64,000 nt of DNA from Punica granatum (GCF_007655135.1 NC_045131.1:7316001-7380000); one strand, 5' to 3'; positions 36,197-48,890 are shown, counted from the stretch's first letter. Translations and numbers: made by a program. Notes: a model not told the origin generated them from the sequence alone.

Positions 36197-37213
36197 ATGG
36201 GGCTTCTCCTTCGAAGTCTCGCGATGCATGTCATTCTTCTGTTGTGCTGCTTGTTTGGTCCCTTGCTGAATCTCGGCGTGGCGCAGTCTACTACCAGCCT
36301 GTCGATCGGACCTGCCCGGGCCCTTGATATGCTCCTTCAAGACTATGCTTACAGAGCATTTGTTCGCCCGAGGACGGGCATTCCGTACGATGGGACTGTG
36401 CCCTCGAATTTGACAGGGATTAGCATCTCTGCGATGAGGCTTCGGTCGGGGAGCCTCAAAACTCGGGGTGTTCAGAGATACAATGAGTTTGAGATACCCA
36501 CTGGGGTCACCGAGGAACCGTATGTGGAGAGGCTTGTCCTTGTCTACCAAAACCTCGGCAATTGGTCGATGACTTATTATGCTTTGCCTGGATACACGTA
36601 CTTAACCCCTGTTCTTGGCCTGCTTGCTTATGATGCGGCCAATCTATCAGCCACAAATTTGTCGGAACTGAACATTAGGGCAACTGGCAACCCTATATTG
36701 ATTCATTTCGCGGATGCTGACTCTCCCCCAGCTGGGTCCTCCCCGAAGTGTGTTTGGATCAGTTTGAATGGTTCAGTCAACTTCAGCAGTCCAATTTCTG
36801 GGAGCATCTGCTCCACAGTGGAACAGGGGCATTTCTCAATCGTGGTGGAATCTATTGCCCCTTCTCCAGCTCCAGTCTCCCCTGCTCCAGTCTCTCCTGC
36901 TCCAATCCCTACAGGGGGAGGGGGAGAGGGACCTCCCGAAGCTGGGCCTCCAAGCCGTGGAAACGGTAATGGCAATAGGACGAAGGTGTGGATCATTGTG
37001 GGATCTGTGGTTGGGGGATTAGCATTGTTTGCATTGTTGGGATTCCTTGTGCTGTGGGCTCAGAAGTTCGAGCAGAGGAAGAAGATGCAGCAGATGGAGA
37101 GAGCTGCAGATGTGGGAGAAGCACTGCGCATGGCCTCTGTGGGCCCTACGAAGGCACCCTCAGCAATGGTCACCCGGACTCAGCCTGTTCTTGAGACCGA
37201 ATATGTCCCCTGA
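36197..37213 (+). CDS. DUF1191 family type I membrane protein
   Basis: Single-exon ORF of 338 residues. A signal peptide covers 1-30 (LLLCCLFGPLLNLGVAQ, cleavage probably after Q30). The ectodomain, about 31-215, carries the DUF1191 wording (ALDMLLQDYAYRAF, RPRTGIPYDGTVPSNLTGI, QNLGNWSMTYYALPGYTY) and N-glycosylation sequons at N71, N122, N149, N154, N191 and N195. A Pro-rich linker (about 221-256, APVSPAP repeats) leads to one membrane helix at 264-288 (VWIIVGSVVGGLALFALLGF). The cytosolic tail of about 50 residues is basic next to the membrane and ends ETEYVP. Function is unknown for the family; the layout suggests a cell-surface protein. The start is the first ATG, directly before the signal peptide. 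The leader upstream is long (up to about 1 kb) and may contain an intron starting near 35493. Confidence 0.92.
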   Translation: MGLLLRSLAMHVILLLCCLFGPLLNLGVAQSTTSLSIGPARALDMLLQDYAYRAFVRPRTGIPYDGTVPSNLTGISISAMRLRSGSLKTRGVQRYNEFEIPTGVTEEPYVERLVLVYQNLGNWSMTYYALPGYTYLTPVLGLLAYDAANLSATNLSELNIRATGNPILIHFADADSPPAGSSPKCVWISLNGSVNFSSPISGSICSTVEQGHFSIVVESIAPSPAPVSPAPVSPAPIPTGGGGEGPPEAGPPSRGNGNGNRTKVWIIVGSVVGGLALFALLGFLVLWAQKFEQRKKMQQMERAADVGEALRMASVGPTKAPSAMVTRTQPVLETEYVP

Positions 37214-39189
37214 GCCCGGAAATTCTTCCTGCATTTTGCACTTGGAAGCTCAAGTTCTGGTCACACTGGTTTTTGGTGGTGGTCTTTTCACCTTTTTCTT
37301 CTTCTTGTTACTTCTGATGTTTTGATATGCATGCTCTCTAATCTCTTGGTTCTTAGTGTGATTAGTATAGGGATTTTCATGTAAATCCACTCTTCCACTT
37401 GCCGAAAAACATTCACATAGTTTCCCTGATTCATTCCTTGTGGTTTGTGTATTCTGAGATTGTGATCGATTTAGTTGTCCGACTTGAGAAGGAATAAACA
37501 TATATTTTTTTCTGTCGCGTCCCATCTCTTTCGTATTGTTCCATTTCAACATCTCTGCTTGGATTTATCAGTTTAAGAATACAAAGAACATTTGCTTTGA
37601 TTCATTTCATTCGCTGACGGCTTTACAGTCTATACACTTTCATGTCTCGGCTAGCTCTGCGACACCAGGACACGATGTCAGAGGAAGGATATCCAGCAAA
37701 AGGGTTCATTTTTCAGTTTTCAGTTTTCTCACCTTGACAATGTACCATATTCTTCTTGCCATATTCAGTCTCCTGGAAGTGGGAGCTGAGTCCCGTTTCT
37801 CCGTCAAAGAATATGTTATCCGAAGTGCAAACCAATCTGCTTTTATATTCGATTCACCAGCTTCTTGTTATGAAACCCGAAAGCGGGAAACACATTTCGC
37901 CGCCAACCGGAACCGAAAACCTGAAAAGGCGGGAAACACCTTTTGCCACCAACTTTGGAACCATGAGTATTCTGTCTGGTTCTTTTGATGGGCACCCAAT
38001 TATGCATGACAGTGACTCCCAGGCAAGTTTTGCCCTGTCAATAGACCGATATCTTCCGGTTTGTGAGATTAAGCTAAAGGCAATCACGAGCATGGCCTCG
38101 TATAGTTTCCAGCGTGAACCGGCCGTTCCACTGACCATCGGAAACATACAATGACTCGGACAAATCGTACCCGGGTGGTTGAGATTAAGCTGTTGAGGGA
38201 TTCCAGATTTGGTCCAAATTCCCCATAATGCCACATGTAATTTAAACTGCAGATGGGCAAAAGGGAATCCATCATACTTTCATATTGACTTGTTGGGCCA
38301 CTCTGTCCAAAACACATTCATATGCTGTTGAAGCTCTCTCTCTCTCTCTCTCTCTGTGTCGTCTTTTTGGTTTCAGTTGGATTGCTGTGCTTGTCTCCAT
38401 GCTCTCTACCTAACCCAAATGGAGAATCAATCAAAAGTGTTTTATAAAATCTAAAAGCTATGGTTGATTGCGATCTGAGAATGATTAATGTTAGTTTTCT
38501 AATGTCAATGGACTGCCAGCAGTGTGTATTTGTTCACACACTGATACAGGTGGTACACGAGCCTAGACGAAAGAGAAAGCAGCACTAACATTTAAGTATC
38601 CTTTTCTAATAACAAAAACTTCGGGAGGCCCGGACACCCAGACACGGCGTTGGGATCTCGTCATTGGATTGGTGACACAAATGCCGATTCTTATAGGTCG
38701 CCGTTATTAGGTCTGTGTGAACTTAGAAAAGTGAATGTTTGATAGTGAAAAAATTAATCAAGTAAAGTTTTCAAGTGTAATATTTATTATAAATTTAATG
38801 TTTGTAACGAGTGTTTGCTTCATATGTTCCATACCATATAATTATAGATCTTCTGAGGTTATAGTCAATGCGTGTTTGCTCGGCCAGAAGGTTTTTCATG
38901 AATCGGATCAAAACATGTATATCGATCGACATATTAACTCAAAGAGATTATTTTAGGACTTTGGTAATTAAGGTAGGTAGGTAGATAGAAGAGCTTGCCA
39001 GTTTCCTATTCATTGCCTATCCCCTTTTGCTCCCTTTGTTGTTATTATTATTATTTTGGTGAAATTGCTCCCTTTATTATTTACATTACTTTATTAGCTT
39101 CCAATTTATATTCATTGCCAGCCTCAATCAATATATATTATATGACACAGAAGGAAAAGAGAGTGAAGTAGATGTATAATATTTTACAG
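37214..39189. other. Intergenic downstream of the DUF1191 gene
   Basis: No gene family is recognised. Two copies of the E2F-type site GCGGGAAA lie about 45 bp apart (near 37883 and 37929) within open but unrecognised frames at 37756-38234. A (CT)n tract lies at about 38334-38356. ATTATTATTATT occurs near 39043. Confidence 0.4.
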
Positions 39190-39357
39190 CTTCAATCAGA
39201 CGAACAATCTTACACTCCGCAAATGTTATAAATGCAGCGATCAAAGTTGCACCGATAAGGATAATTTACACGCCTGCAATCAGATGAACAATCTTACAGT
39301 CCGTGAATGTTATAAATGCAGCGATCGAAGTCGTACCGAGAAGGATCGTTTACAAAC
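39190..39357 (+). repeat. Tandem duplication, two units of 84 bp
   Basis: Units at about 39190-39273 and 39274-39357 both contain CAATCAGA.GAACAATCTTACA and GTTATAAATGCAGCGATC with a few substitutions. The function is unknown, and it directly precedes a SINE. Confidence 0.8.
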
Positions 39358-39433
39358 TCCACAAGCGCTATGTAACGAGAAAGAATGATGCTGGCGAGGA
39401 GATACAGTAATGTACACAACTTATTACTTTGAG

Positions 39434-39622
39434 AACCAACGAGGGGTTAGATCCACTGGTAAGTTGACAACAAGCAGGAAGCCAGGTCCAGGGTTCAATT
39501 CTCTCTGGGGTCGGTATCTGGGGTTTAATGGTGGGCCTCATGCCGTACAATACACCGCCCAGTGGACTAATAAGTTGCTATGGCGCCGAACACCATCGAC
39601 AGCAAAAAAAAAAAAAAAAAAC
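39434..39622 (+). mobile_element. tRNA-derived SINE with poly-A tail and target duplications
   Basis: The 14-bp duplication CTTATTACTTTGAG flanks the element at 39420-39433 and 39623-39636. The head has an A-box-like TTAGATCCACTGG and a B-box GGTTCAATTCTC about 40 bp apart, as in tRNA-derived Pol III promoters. The tail is about 17 A residues after ATCGACAGC. The element is about 189 bp, has no coding potential and appears structurally complete. Confidence 0.88.
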
Positions 39623-39659
39623 CTTATTACTTTGAGCTATGTCGAGGGGATGGAAAAGT

Positions 39660-42600
39660 GAACATTACTATTGGCGCGGCCACGCGGTGTTGGGTCTGCG
39701 TTATTAGTTTCCGGGTTACATCTTTAGCTTCGTACATTGTTTCCCTCATCAACTGAATTGTCCTTAGTGAGATCTTTTAATTTAGTATTATACAGCAAGA
39801 ACATGTTGTGTTACATTGTACCGTCTGTATTCATCAGCATGTCCGGCCTAAAGCCCTGCGTATGTGGTCCACTCCATGCTTCAATTTAAAATATCAACCT
39901 ACCATACCAACGACGTGAATATTTCGGGGGCAAAGATAACGTGGTACAGATGTTTTTGTTCCCAATTAAGCAAAAGATTTTTGCAGACATGATGAATGGT
40001 CAGATCTAAGGGTGGTCGTGGACAGCATCCTAGATAGAGAAACAAGTTATGTCCCTAGAAGACAGTCACATAAGATGTAACAAGTAATGCCACAAGCAAA
40101 CAACAATCGAATAGCCTCTCAATATTGTCAAGCAGTTGCATTGGTTGTTTAGACATCCATATTGCGATCCGCCATTTTCTAACTCATGAGTAAAACAAAT
40201 CGGTCCAGAAACTTGCGTTTTATTCTTTGAGTCGATAAGTCGGACTGTCCATATATGTAGTATTAAACCATGAATAGAGTCACCGGAATTCAGTTTCTGC
40301 AAATTCCGATCATCTTATGTCAAAGTCACCTGCAATTTTAAGCTGTGATTGCATTTTGTGAACAGCTTATACTCCAAAGGATACTATTGCAATGTTTGCA
40401 GAGGACTAGAGAGATTATAATGCCTCAATTGTCCATAAAATGTGGAGTTTAGCTTGACCCTGATCGATGAACGTTCTAACATGACATCAATCTGCATATA
40501 TTCATTTTATCATGTAACTCATGTTATATATCTATGCAACCAGCGATGAAGTGATGATCGGCCACTCTCTGGTCTCCTACAGTTTGTGAGGCTGGCCCAA
40601 GCCAGAGCAGCAGGATGTGCTTATTCTTCACTTAAATATGGATTTTCACTTATGGAAAAAGAAGCAATCTTTAAAAAAAAAAAAGTTCAATACCAAATTA
40701 TAGTATATACTTTATGAAGTTTGATACTTGAAAAGGAAAGAAAAAAAAATGTAACCGAAAAAAAAAGCGGCTGGAAAACTGTTAATTATCAGTTAAACCA
40801 TCAATTTCAAGCCTAGCGTGTAGCCTAGGTTGGCAGCCCAGGCCATTCAGCCCATCAAATAAAATAATTTACTATATCTTGCAATAATTGCTATTAGTAA
40901 ATGCAGCAATTATTCTAAAAATATATATTATAAATGATATACAGCATTTAAATGTGAAAATAGATCTTGAATAATTTCAACTAAAAAATAATCAATTAAG
41001 TATTTACACAAATTATCCCAAACCATTGCTTATGTGAATGTATAATCATATTAGAAAGAGTAGAAATTTAATTGATATTTGCAATTAAGTATTTTGAACA
41101 ACACTGTATTGAGAAAAAAATGTGCAAATGTCATTTGTATTTCTGAATTGAATATCTATAATTTATCTGTGGGTTATGCTGGCAATTAATTAATTAGCCA
41201 TGCATATTGAATAACATAAGTAGTTAGAAAATTATTGAGCATAATTTTCACTGAAAATTAATTAATACAGGATTTTGAAAAGAATTACATAGCATGTACT
41301 GACTCTGCAAAATTATGGTAGCACAAAAGGTAAAAGTACAATATATATGATAGTAAAAATATTAGAAAACATTACAAAGAAAAGTTGCAAAATCAAGTTT
41401 GTAACAATGCATATTAAATATAAGAATTAGTAGCAAAATTGTCATTAAACCGTTTAATATAAGTTCAAAATCTAATATATTAAAATTTTATCTTTGAAAT
41501 TAGAAATTAATTATTGAATTTTTTTATTGTTCATGAGAAATATCGTTAAAAAATAGTTAATAGTACTATTATGAACAACTCCATGTAACACACATGATTA
41601 AAATTAGAATATACATGTCTATGAATGTCATGTTGTCGAAATGTATAACTCTAGATTTCTAATTTTTCAATCCCGCTCAATAATTTCTTATCGCATGCAA
41701 TACTTCTTCCTACAGTCGAGAAATAATTAACCCGAGAATCCGCATTTCTTATCCTTGTAGAAAATGGTGATTTCCTTTTATTCTTTAAGAAGTTAGAACA
41801 CGTTTCAATATTTTGATTGAGGAACTATAGATTGTGCATTCTCATAATCAAAATTTAAAAGATTTTTTTGATCTTTCTAAAAATAAAATACTCGTTAGAT
41901 ATATGCGCACTGTTTGGAGCTGATAAGTTCTTTGTCAGGTAGGCTCATGGATCTCGCTTATGACGCTTGAGTATTTTCAGATGCTAGTAAGTGCGAAATA
42001 ATACAAGTGTAGTCTAGCTAGTGGCTTGTCAATTATGAAACTCTCTCTATCCTCAAACATTAATTCTAATCAATTAAGCTTCAAGCAAAAAAAAAAAATC
42101 CCAATCAATCAAGCAACGAAATCAATGGAATGTTTTGACTGGAAAATTTATAGATAGAATGAGTCTTATTACCACAAATGACTATTGCCCTAATGGCGGT
42201 GTTCATAGGGAATATTAATGCGGAGTTAACCGATACTGGTCAATTAATCTTAATTTAATAATATTTTCATTCTCCCAATGATAATTATACTATCATATGG
42301 TGGAAATTGGGTGGGCAATTTCTAGAAGACCAAATGAGACCGTAACTTAAAAAGGAGCGTTAAGTTTTCCTCCACGACGGACGGACCAAGAAAAAATATG
42401 TTCTTTGGTCAAAATATGTGTTCTTACATTTTCGGTTTTATTCTTTATTTTTGTTTACGAATATAAGTGCCTTTTTTTTAATAAATAATCAACTAATAAT
42501 TGAAGCTCCTATGACGAATTAATTTGTTAAGTCAAAGGGTGATGCTTGATGCAATGATGTCTCACTCAGTCACCAAGTTGCTAAGTCGAGCTGCTATCGT

Positions 42601-43444
42601 GACAATTGCCCGTGTCCCATATGTATGCCGTATAAAATATGTTTTGATTGGAGACTCGGACCTTTTCAATTCCACACACCGTGATATAAAATAAGAAGTC
42701 GTTTTGCAAATATATATTTTTCAGTAACAAATATATATATATATATATATTCAAGTAGGCCTAGAGATCCCCTTGATCTCAAATAGCATAATCAAATATT
42801 AAGAAGAAGATTGCACCATAGACACACACACTACACTGTACAGCTTGGAAAAACAGATTTTTAATTAATAATTAACCACGTGATTGTTGCTTCCTTATTA
42901 ATTAAACCATGCTGATTGAACTGAAGTAGTCGCATTATTAATATATGCTTCTAATTAATTTATGAAGCGGGCTGAAATATCATATGGATACACCTTTATC
43001 GAGGAGTACGGCTAAAATATTATTCTCTTAATTACCCTAAAACATCTACAACATATATTGTTAGGTCTATTCCCGACGTAATTAAATCCACTATCAAACA
43101 TCAAATATGATCTCTCACTTGTCATTTTAAACTACTAAAAGTGGATTATTACGTTTGCTTGCATTGTGAGTCACACGGTGCGAACTGCTAGAATATCGAT
43201 CCTACCGGGCGACCACCTGAAGTACTCCACCAACTCGAGGATTTTATGATCGAAAAATTAGTCGAAAGCAACGGGTACGTTGCAAGTGAAAAATGGTGAA
43301 CATATGACCTATATGATCACATAGTAATTAACATGCACAATTTTCAGCAAAATCCCTTAAAATATTTTATTTTGTACATTACCTTTTTTTCTTAATGTAG
43401 ACAATAATTAATATTGTTGCCCGACTGAACCGTACATAGTTCTT
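39660..43444. other. AT-rich intergenic DNA; no gene seen
   Basis: About 3.8 kb with no supported ORF. It contains a (TA)n run near 42726-42750 and many short A/T tracts. No repeat borders could be placed. Confidence 0.45.
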
Positions 43445-44075
43445 GTCGTTGAAATTAGGGTCAGTAATATTTGACACGACACGATAACACAATATGGATA
43501 CAACACGGAGTTAAGTGGGTTTGAGTTAAGGTTAAATGTGTTTCGTGTCTAAATAGGTCAAACTCCTTTAGACACGATAAACAAACGTGTTTAAACGGGT
43601 TCAATTCCTACAATCCTTTTAGACGCGATTAGACCAGTTTATATTATGTATTATCATGTTAATAAATTTGTTTCACATATTGTATCAATTTATAGAAGAA
43701 AGTATACTAAAATCATCTAAATTTATTTATATAAATAACCCGTTTATGGTGCTTTTATCATGTCAATCGTGTAGTAACGTGTAATTAAAATTAATAATGT
43801 CATATCATGTAGGTATAATATGCACATAAAGTTAATAATGTCATATCATATTGTGTAGGTAAGTATACATACATATTTAGACACGCTTTACTAAACAGGT
43901 TAGACGTGTCCTATTCGTATCAACCCGTAATTAAACGTATCGTGTTCGTGTTTGAAAATCTTGACACGTTTATTAAACATGTCATGTTTGGATTTAGAAC
44001 GTTTTAACACGAATTCATTTAGACACGATCTATTTAAACACTACATGACACATATGGCCACCCAGTTAGAATTCT
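43445..44075. mobile_element. hAT-like non-autonomous element with GACACGA motifs
   Basis: The stretch is full of short forms of GACACGA/TCGTGTC and AACGGGTT in both orientations, concentrated toward its ends (near 43473-43500 and 43960-44035). This is the look of a common plant hAT MITE family. The left end near TAGGGTCAG and the right end near GGCCACCCA could be termini, but I found no matching 8-bp duplication. Confidence 0.5.
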
Positions 44076-44284
44076 CAAAACCACAAAGGGAATGGACAAA
44101 AGCATGCAATTTCCTCTCAAATCGTCCAAAATGGCGCGCTTCTGTCTGTGGGCTATAGGGCTGGCCAATCTTGACCAATTTGCTCTCAATTTTTACCTCT
44201 TAATTAATATTTATTTCTGCATAGTATTTATTTATTTATTTTATTGAGTATGTACCTAATATTTGAAAATTCAATAGGTTTCGA

Positions 44285-44425
44285 CTATTTTAGTTAGAAC
44301 CGGATTGATCCACTAATAAGGTAAAACTCTCTCAATATGGATTTTCTCTATTCATAAGACTCGAACCCGAAATCTTATTCAATGAGAATAAATGTGAAAT
44401 CAATTAAATCAATCCATGCTAATTC
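44285..44425 (-). mobile_element. tRNA-derived SINE-like copy
   Basis: On the minus strand TTCGGGTTCGAGTCTTATG, a good Pol III B box, is followed by GAGAGAGTTTTACC and then TTAGTGGATCAATCCGG. This is the best-kept B box of the dispersed family in the window. Target duplications were not found. Confidence 0.55.
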
Positions 44426-44429
44426 ATAT

Positions 44430-45620
44430 CATTTGTTTAGATAGATTCAAAATTTCCGTCTTTTGTTCCAACTGTCCCGGTCGTCCAAAACACTTTTCTT
44501 GACTGTATGTATGTTTTGTTTGTTGACTTAAAATTTCTCATTAATCACTTCACTTCACCATTGACTGTTTTTTCATTGGAATCGATTCTCAAATCGGCCT
44601 AAACCTAATTATAGGAACCGAAAACGGAAAAGAACCCTAGCTAGTATTTTAACCCCCGACATCGTCTTACTAAGTTATAATAGATCACGCGTTCATCTAA
44701 AAGTTTAAACTGCTTACTTAAAAATTTAATCACTTTATTAAACAATATAAACTTTTCTTAATTTAAAATTTTAAACGCTTTTGCTTACCGAAAAATTTTA
44801 AACGCTTTTATTAAACAATATAAAACTTGAACATTTTTAATTAGACGATGTAAAACTTTTAGAAAAATTCGTAATAATAATTCTCTTATATTCTACTAAT
44901 AACGTAGAATGTTTGTTGTAGGTAAGTGATCGATTATATATATAGATGGCCAGTGTAACTTTGATAAATCAAAATAAATTTAGATACTTATCCCAAAAAA
45001 AGGAGTAACAATAATAATAAGTGAATTTTCATAACTTGTCGAAGTACTTTATATATATAATTTTTCCTTTGGTATTGTTATATATATGTGGACCCATGCA
45101 TGTTACGCCATGTTGCACGATTGTCAATAAATCACTAGTTCCACGGATAATTTTGACATTTGATGAGTACTTCGAAAGATTCGGTAACAGTTGCAATAGA
45201 ACTCAGTAATTGAAATAATATACATTTATTACCCAGAAAATAAATTAATATATGTTATCTCTACCTCTAAATAGCTGTACAAATCAACCTTGGCCTGCTA
45301 AATGCATCTTGGCACATGAAATTATTAGTCAGTACTTTTACGGAAAGAAAAAGATAATATTGAAATATGTCTTCAATAAACATGAAAGTACTGCGACATT
45401 ATCAACCTACAATAGAAGTGGCATTAGTTAATTTTTCAGGGCAAGGAAAACAATGATCTATGTATTGTGATAGATATCTTGTTAATTAATTCACATTAGA
45501 TTTGGTGCACATTTGCATGATAATCAAGTAAACCACCAAGTTCGTAAAGGCAATTTTAATTAACCTGTAAATCAACATCTGATCTTATCTATACACACTG
45601 CTATCTACGTCGTAGTCCGG
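44430..45620. other. AT-rich intergenic DNA; no gene seen
   Basis: This contains a patch (about 44690-44870) with repeated TTAAACGCTTTTA-like words that may be a worn MITE. No coding frame of note. Confidence 0.4.
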
Positions 45621-45940
45621 TGATTTCCGTTTGGTTTTACAATTGCATTTTTAAAATTTTAACTATAACTTTAACTCTACTCACTACACAACAAAAATCA
45701 ACAACACAATTATTACATTTTTATTTTTCTTCAATTTTTTAACCATTCAATTCAATTTTTAATATTAAATTCTTTCAACTATTCATTACTTTTTTCACAA
45801 TTTAACAATACAATCATTACTTTTTCTCAACAATTCATTATTTTTCCATATTTTTTTTCTCATAATTCAACAACAGAATCATTACAACCCAATTAAAATC
45901 AAAACTCAACTTTACTTAACTTCTGAAATCAAACACACCA
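45621..45940. mobile_element. Tourist-like MITE copy (CCGTTTGGTTTTAC family)
   Basis: The left end has CCGTTTGGTTTTAC and the right end AATCAAACACACC. The interior shares CCATTCAATTCAATTTTTAA and AATTAAAATCAAAACTCAAC with the element at 20894-21205. The end carries CATAATG, compatible with a TAA-type duplication, but the left flank is unclear. Confidence 0.6.
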
Positions 45941-45993
45941 TAATGATTTATCATTGCATATTGATATAAGTCTATATATGTTATGTTAGAAAT

Positions 45994-46025
<32 letters not shown>

Positions 46026-47303
46026 CATATCATGGTAGTTGAGCAAGAACGAACAGATAGACCGTAATTTGACCTTATTAATAACACAAAAAAATGTAGG
46101 TTACTAACCGTGACCTCTTTTTCGTTGAATATTCTTGGTCGATTCATGAACACAAACATTAATTGGGATAGAGATATAAGTCAAATTCAATTATCGTTGC
46201 AATCACAGGAAAGTATAACTCATATACTGAAATAATTTGAACACGAGAAATTCATAAACGACATAGATTTTGATTCAAACGACGTATTTATTAGGAGGTC
46301 TCGAATTCGAATGATGTTGAAAGGCCAATTTTAATAATGCGCTATGCTTCGACTTACACGCCCATTGTTATCCAAAAAAGAGAATATGAAAATATAAAAA
46401 AGAACATATAGAATTTTTTTATATAAAATATATGTTTCTGCACGGCACTGGGATATATATATATATACATATATACATATATGTATATGTGTTGTATAAT
46501 TTATTTACATTTGCTCACACCGAAATTGAACGAAATTTGGAGTGTACCTAAGTCCATACAATTAAAGTCTCGCCGTTGTCTCCCTCTTGACTTGCATGTA
46601 AACAAGCTCGGCCGCCTTGTCATTAATAAATATTTTCATACATCTTGCAAAAATAACATGATCACTTCACAATTAAAATTACACGAGTAAATATGTATTT
46701 TTTTTATTCTGTTCCTTTGATTAATTGAAAATATATGAGAAAGAAATCAATAATTTTATGCAAATCGAATCACCATGAGGTGCACAAAGTGTCCCTCTTT
46801 TTTCTTTTTCTTTTTCGGCGATTAACCGATATGGAAATTCTAAAAAAAATTATAGTTTGACATTATAAAATCTACCCTCATATGAAAACGATTAAATTGT
46901 ATTAATGAACTTGAAGGTATACTTAGAATGATTTCACTGACGATACATTAATGGAAACGAGGAAGGCACAATAAATGATCGATGAAATTGAAAAGGAATC
47001 CTAGGTAGGAACTACAGGATGCATAGATTGTCAACTGTTAGATCCTTCACTTGTAATTAAGGTATAGCCTTCATAAATTTGCGCAGGCAGGTACGCATAG
47101 TTCAACTAACCAAAGTGATTTTCATTTGATAATCTTAATTAATCGATATAGACTTAAGAGAAGGTCATATTCGTGTGTGTCGTGAATTGCGTATGATGGA
47201 AGGCTCGAATTTATAGATTAGACCTCACTGATAAAATAGTAAATAAGTCGTAAAATTCCTATCAATAAGATACTTAGACGAGTGAACCCTGACAATTAAC
47301 ATG
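45941..47303. other. AT-rich intergenic DNA with microsatellites
   Basis: (CA)n(TA)n lies at 45992-46024 and (TA)n/ATATAC runs near 46452-46485. A B-box-like GGTCTCGAATTCGAATG near 46297 may be another SINE relic. No gene supported. Confidence 0.4.
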
Positions 47304-47308
47304 ATACA

Positions 47309-48689
47309 TGAAGAGATAATAGTGTACTGGCTGAAGTCTCACTTGCTTTGCGAGGTGAATTTCATTAGAATATATAGTCATATATAATGTTCTACGTATA
47401 AAAACTATATACACATGACTAAAATATATTATTTGTATAAGGTAAGCCATGATGACAAATATTCGTACAAGATGTGCTAATCTTCTCTATCACACCCCCA
47501 CAAGCCGAACGGGGAGTTCTCCAAGTGAAGCTTGCACCAGATGTCAGCAAGGCGTGAAGAAGATAATCCTTTGGTAAGTCTATCGGCTATCTGATCATCA
47601 AAGCTAATGAAGTGAATTGATAGTTACTTGAGCATGAAACGCTCCTGCACAAAGTGATGCCATGCAAAATATCACTAGATTTATAAGCGATTGGGCTCAT
47701 CTTCAACTCAAAAGGTCGAGTTGATATGTTATAGTACCCAATCACTTATAAACTCGTGGATTTCTCTTTAGTTTTTCTGTGCGGGACAATATGTCTCAAC
47801 AGCGCTCTCACGTGGCAACGTGCAGTTTTGATGCTTCACCTACACCTGTTGCGTGGACTTGAGCATCCGCCTTCAAGAACTGACTATGAGCCGGGATTGG
47901 ATTTTCGCGCTCGGGGCTTAAACACGAGGTAGACTTCTTCTTACACCTTGGGCGAGAGGAGGGGGGATAATTGATAATGATGCCACACTTGACTCGGACT
48001 AAGATGAGGAGCAATTTGGTTGTCTCAAAACTAGACTTGGCATGGTGTAAGCCTACATGTGGGAACGAAAGCATAACCCATTCTGATACCATAAAGAGAG
48101 GGTAGTGTACTGGCTGAAGCCTCACTTGCTTTGTGAGGTGAATTTCATTAAAATATAGGATTTTTATTGCAAATGTGTCATGATTTACGCGTTTTGTCAA
48201 ATTTATTATATGTTTTTTTTGTCAGCTATATCCCATGGTTTACATTTTGCTTCAAATCTATCTCGCCGTTATATCTTCGTCAACGTCTAACGGTTTTGGT
48301 ATAGTAACCCCTTTTATCCGGGATAGATTTGAGAAAAAATTAAAACCATTGAATAGTTTTGAGGAAATAATTAAAACCATAGAATGGATTTGGAAAAAAA
48401 TTAAAACCATGATATAGATTTGGAGCTTACTAACGTTTCATTAACGGACAATAAAAACGGCGGGATAGATTTCGAACAAAATGTAAACCATGAGATATAT
48501 CTGATTTAAAAAAACATAGGCTAGATATGACAAAACACGTAAACCATGGGCCATTTGGAATAAAAATTCCTAAAATATATAATCATATATAATGTTTTAA
48601 GTATGAAAACTATCTATACATGACTAAAATACATTACATGTATAAGGTAAGATATAATGGTAAATATTCCGGCAAGATCTTCTCTATTA
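47309..48689 (-). mobile_element. Internally deleted Ty1/copia LTR retrotransposon
   Basis: This reads on the minus strand. Outer ends are flanked by the 5-bp duplication ATACA (47304-47308 and 48690-48694). The 3' LTR is 47309-47492. The 5' LTR is about 48092-48689, carrying a 413-bp MITE. Next to the 5' LTR, positions 48080-48091 (CATTCTGATACCA region) are a worn initiator-tRNA-Met primer site (TGGTATCAGA). Internal to the 3' LTR, 47490-47645 translates on the minus strand to the end of the copia RNase H domain: HFVQERFML, SFDDQIADRLTKGL, KLHLENSPFGLWGC. The rest of gag-pol is missing, so the copy is inactive. Confidence 0.82.
48158..48570. mobile_element. MULE-type MITE inside the copia LTR, 413 bp
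   Basis: The ends GGATTTTTATTGCAAATG and, inverted, GGAATTTTTATTCCAAATG continue as inverted repeats through the TTTACGCGTTTTGTCA region and beyond. The 9-bp duplication TAAAATATA flanks it at 48149-48157 and 48571-48579. The matching LTR in the second duplication unit has the unfilled site TAGAATATA at 53724-53732, proving insertion (or loss in the other copy). No coding capacity. Confidence 0.87.
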
Positions 48690-48883
48690 ATACAGAAGAA
48701 ATATTCTGGCCGGTTAATAATATTTTTCGGTTGTACAAACCGTTTTTATAATTTATTTTTTTCCTTTTCTTTTGGTTCATGATATTATATTATTCAATCA
48801 TCCGGTCAAACTATCTAAAAACAAATACAACATATTGTATATTTCTCTGCAAAGTGACAAAAATGCCCTTCGGGTCCTCACTT

Positions 48884-48890
48884 TATATAA
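48884..48890 (+). promoter_or_regulatory. TATA box of CYP714 copy 1
   Basis: TATATAA within CACTTTATATAAGCAG is about 103 bp before the start codon, ideal for a leader of roughly 75 nt. The same stretch is deleted in copy 2. Confidence 0.6.
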
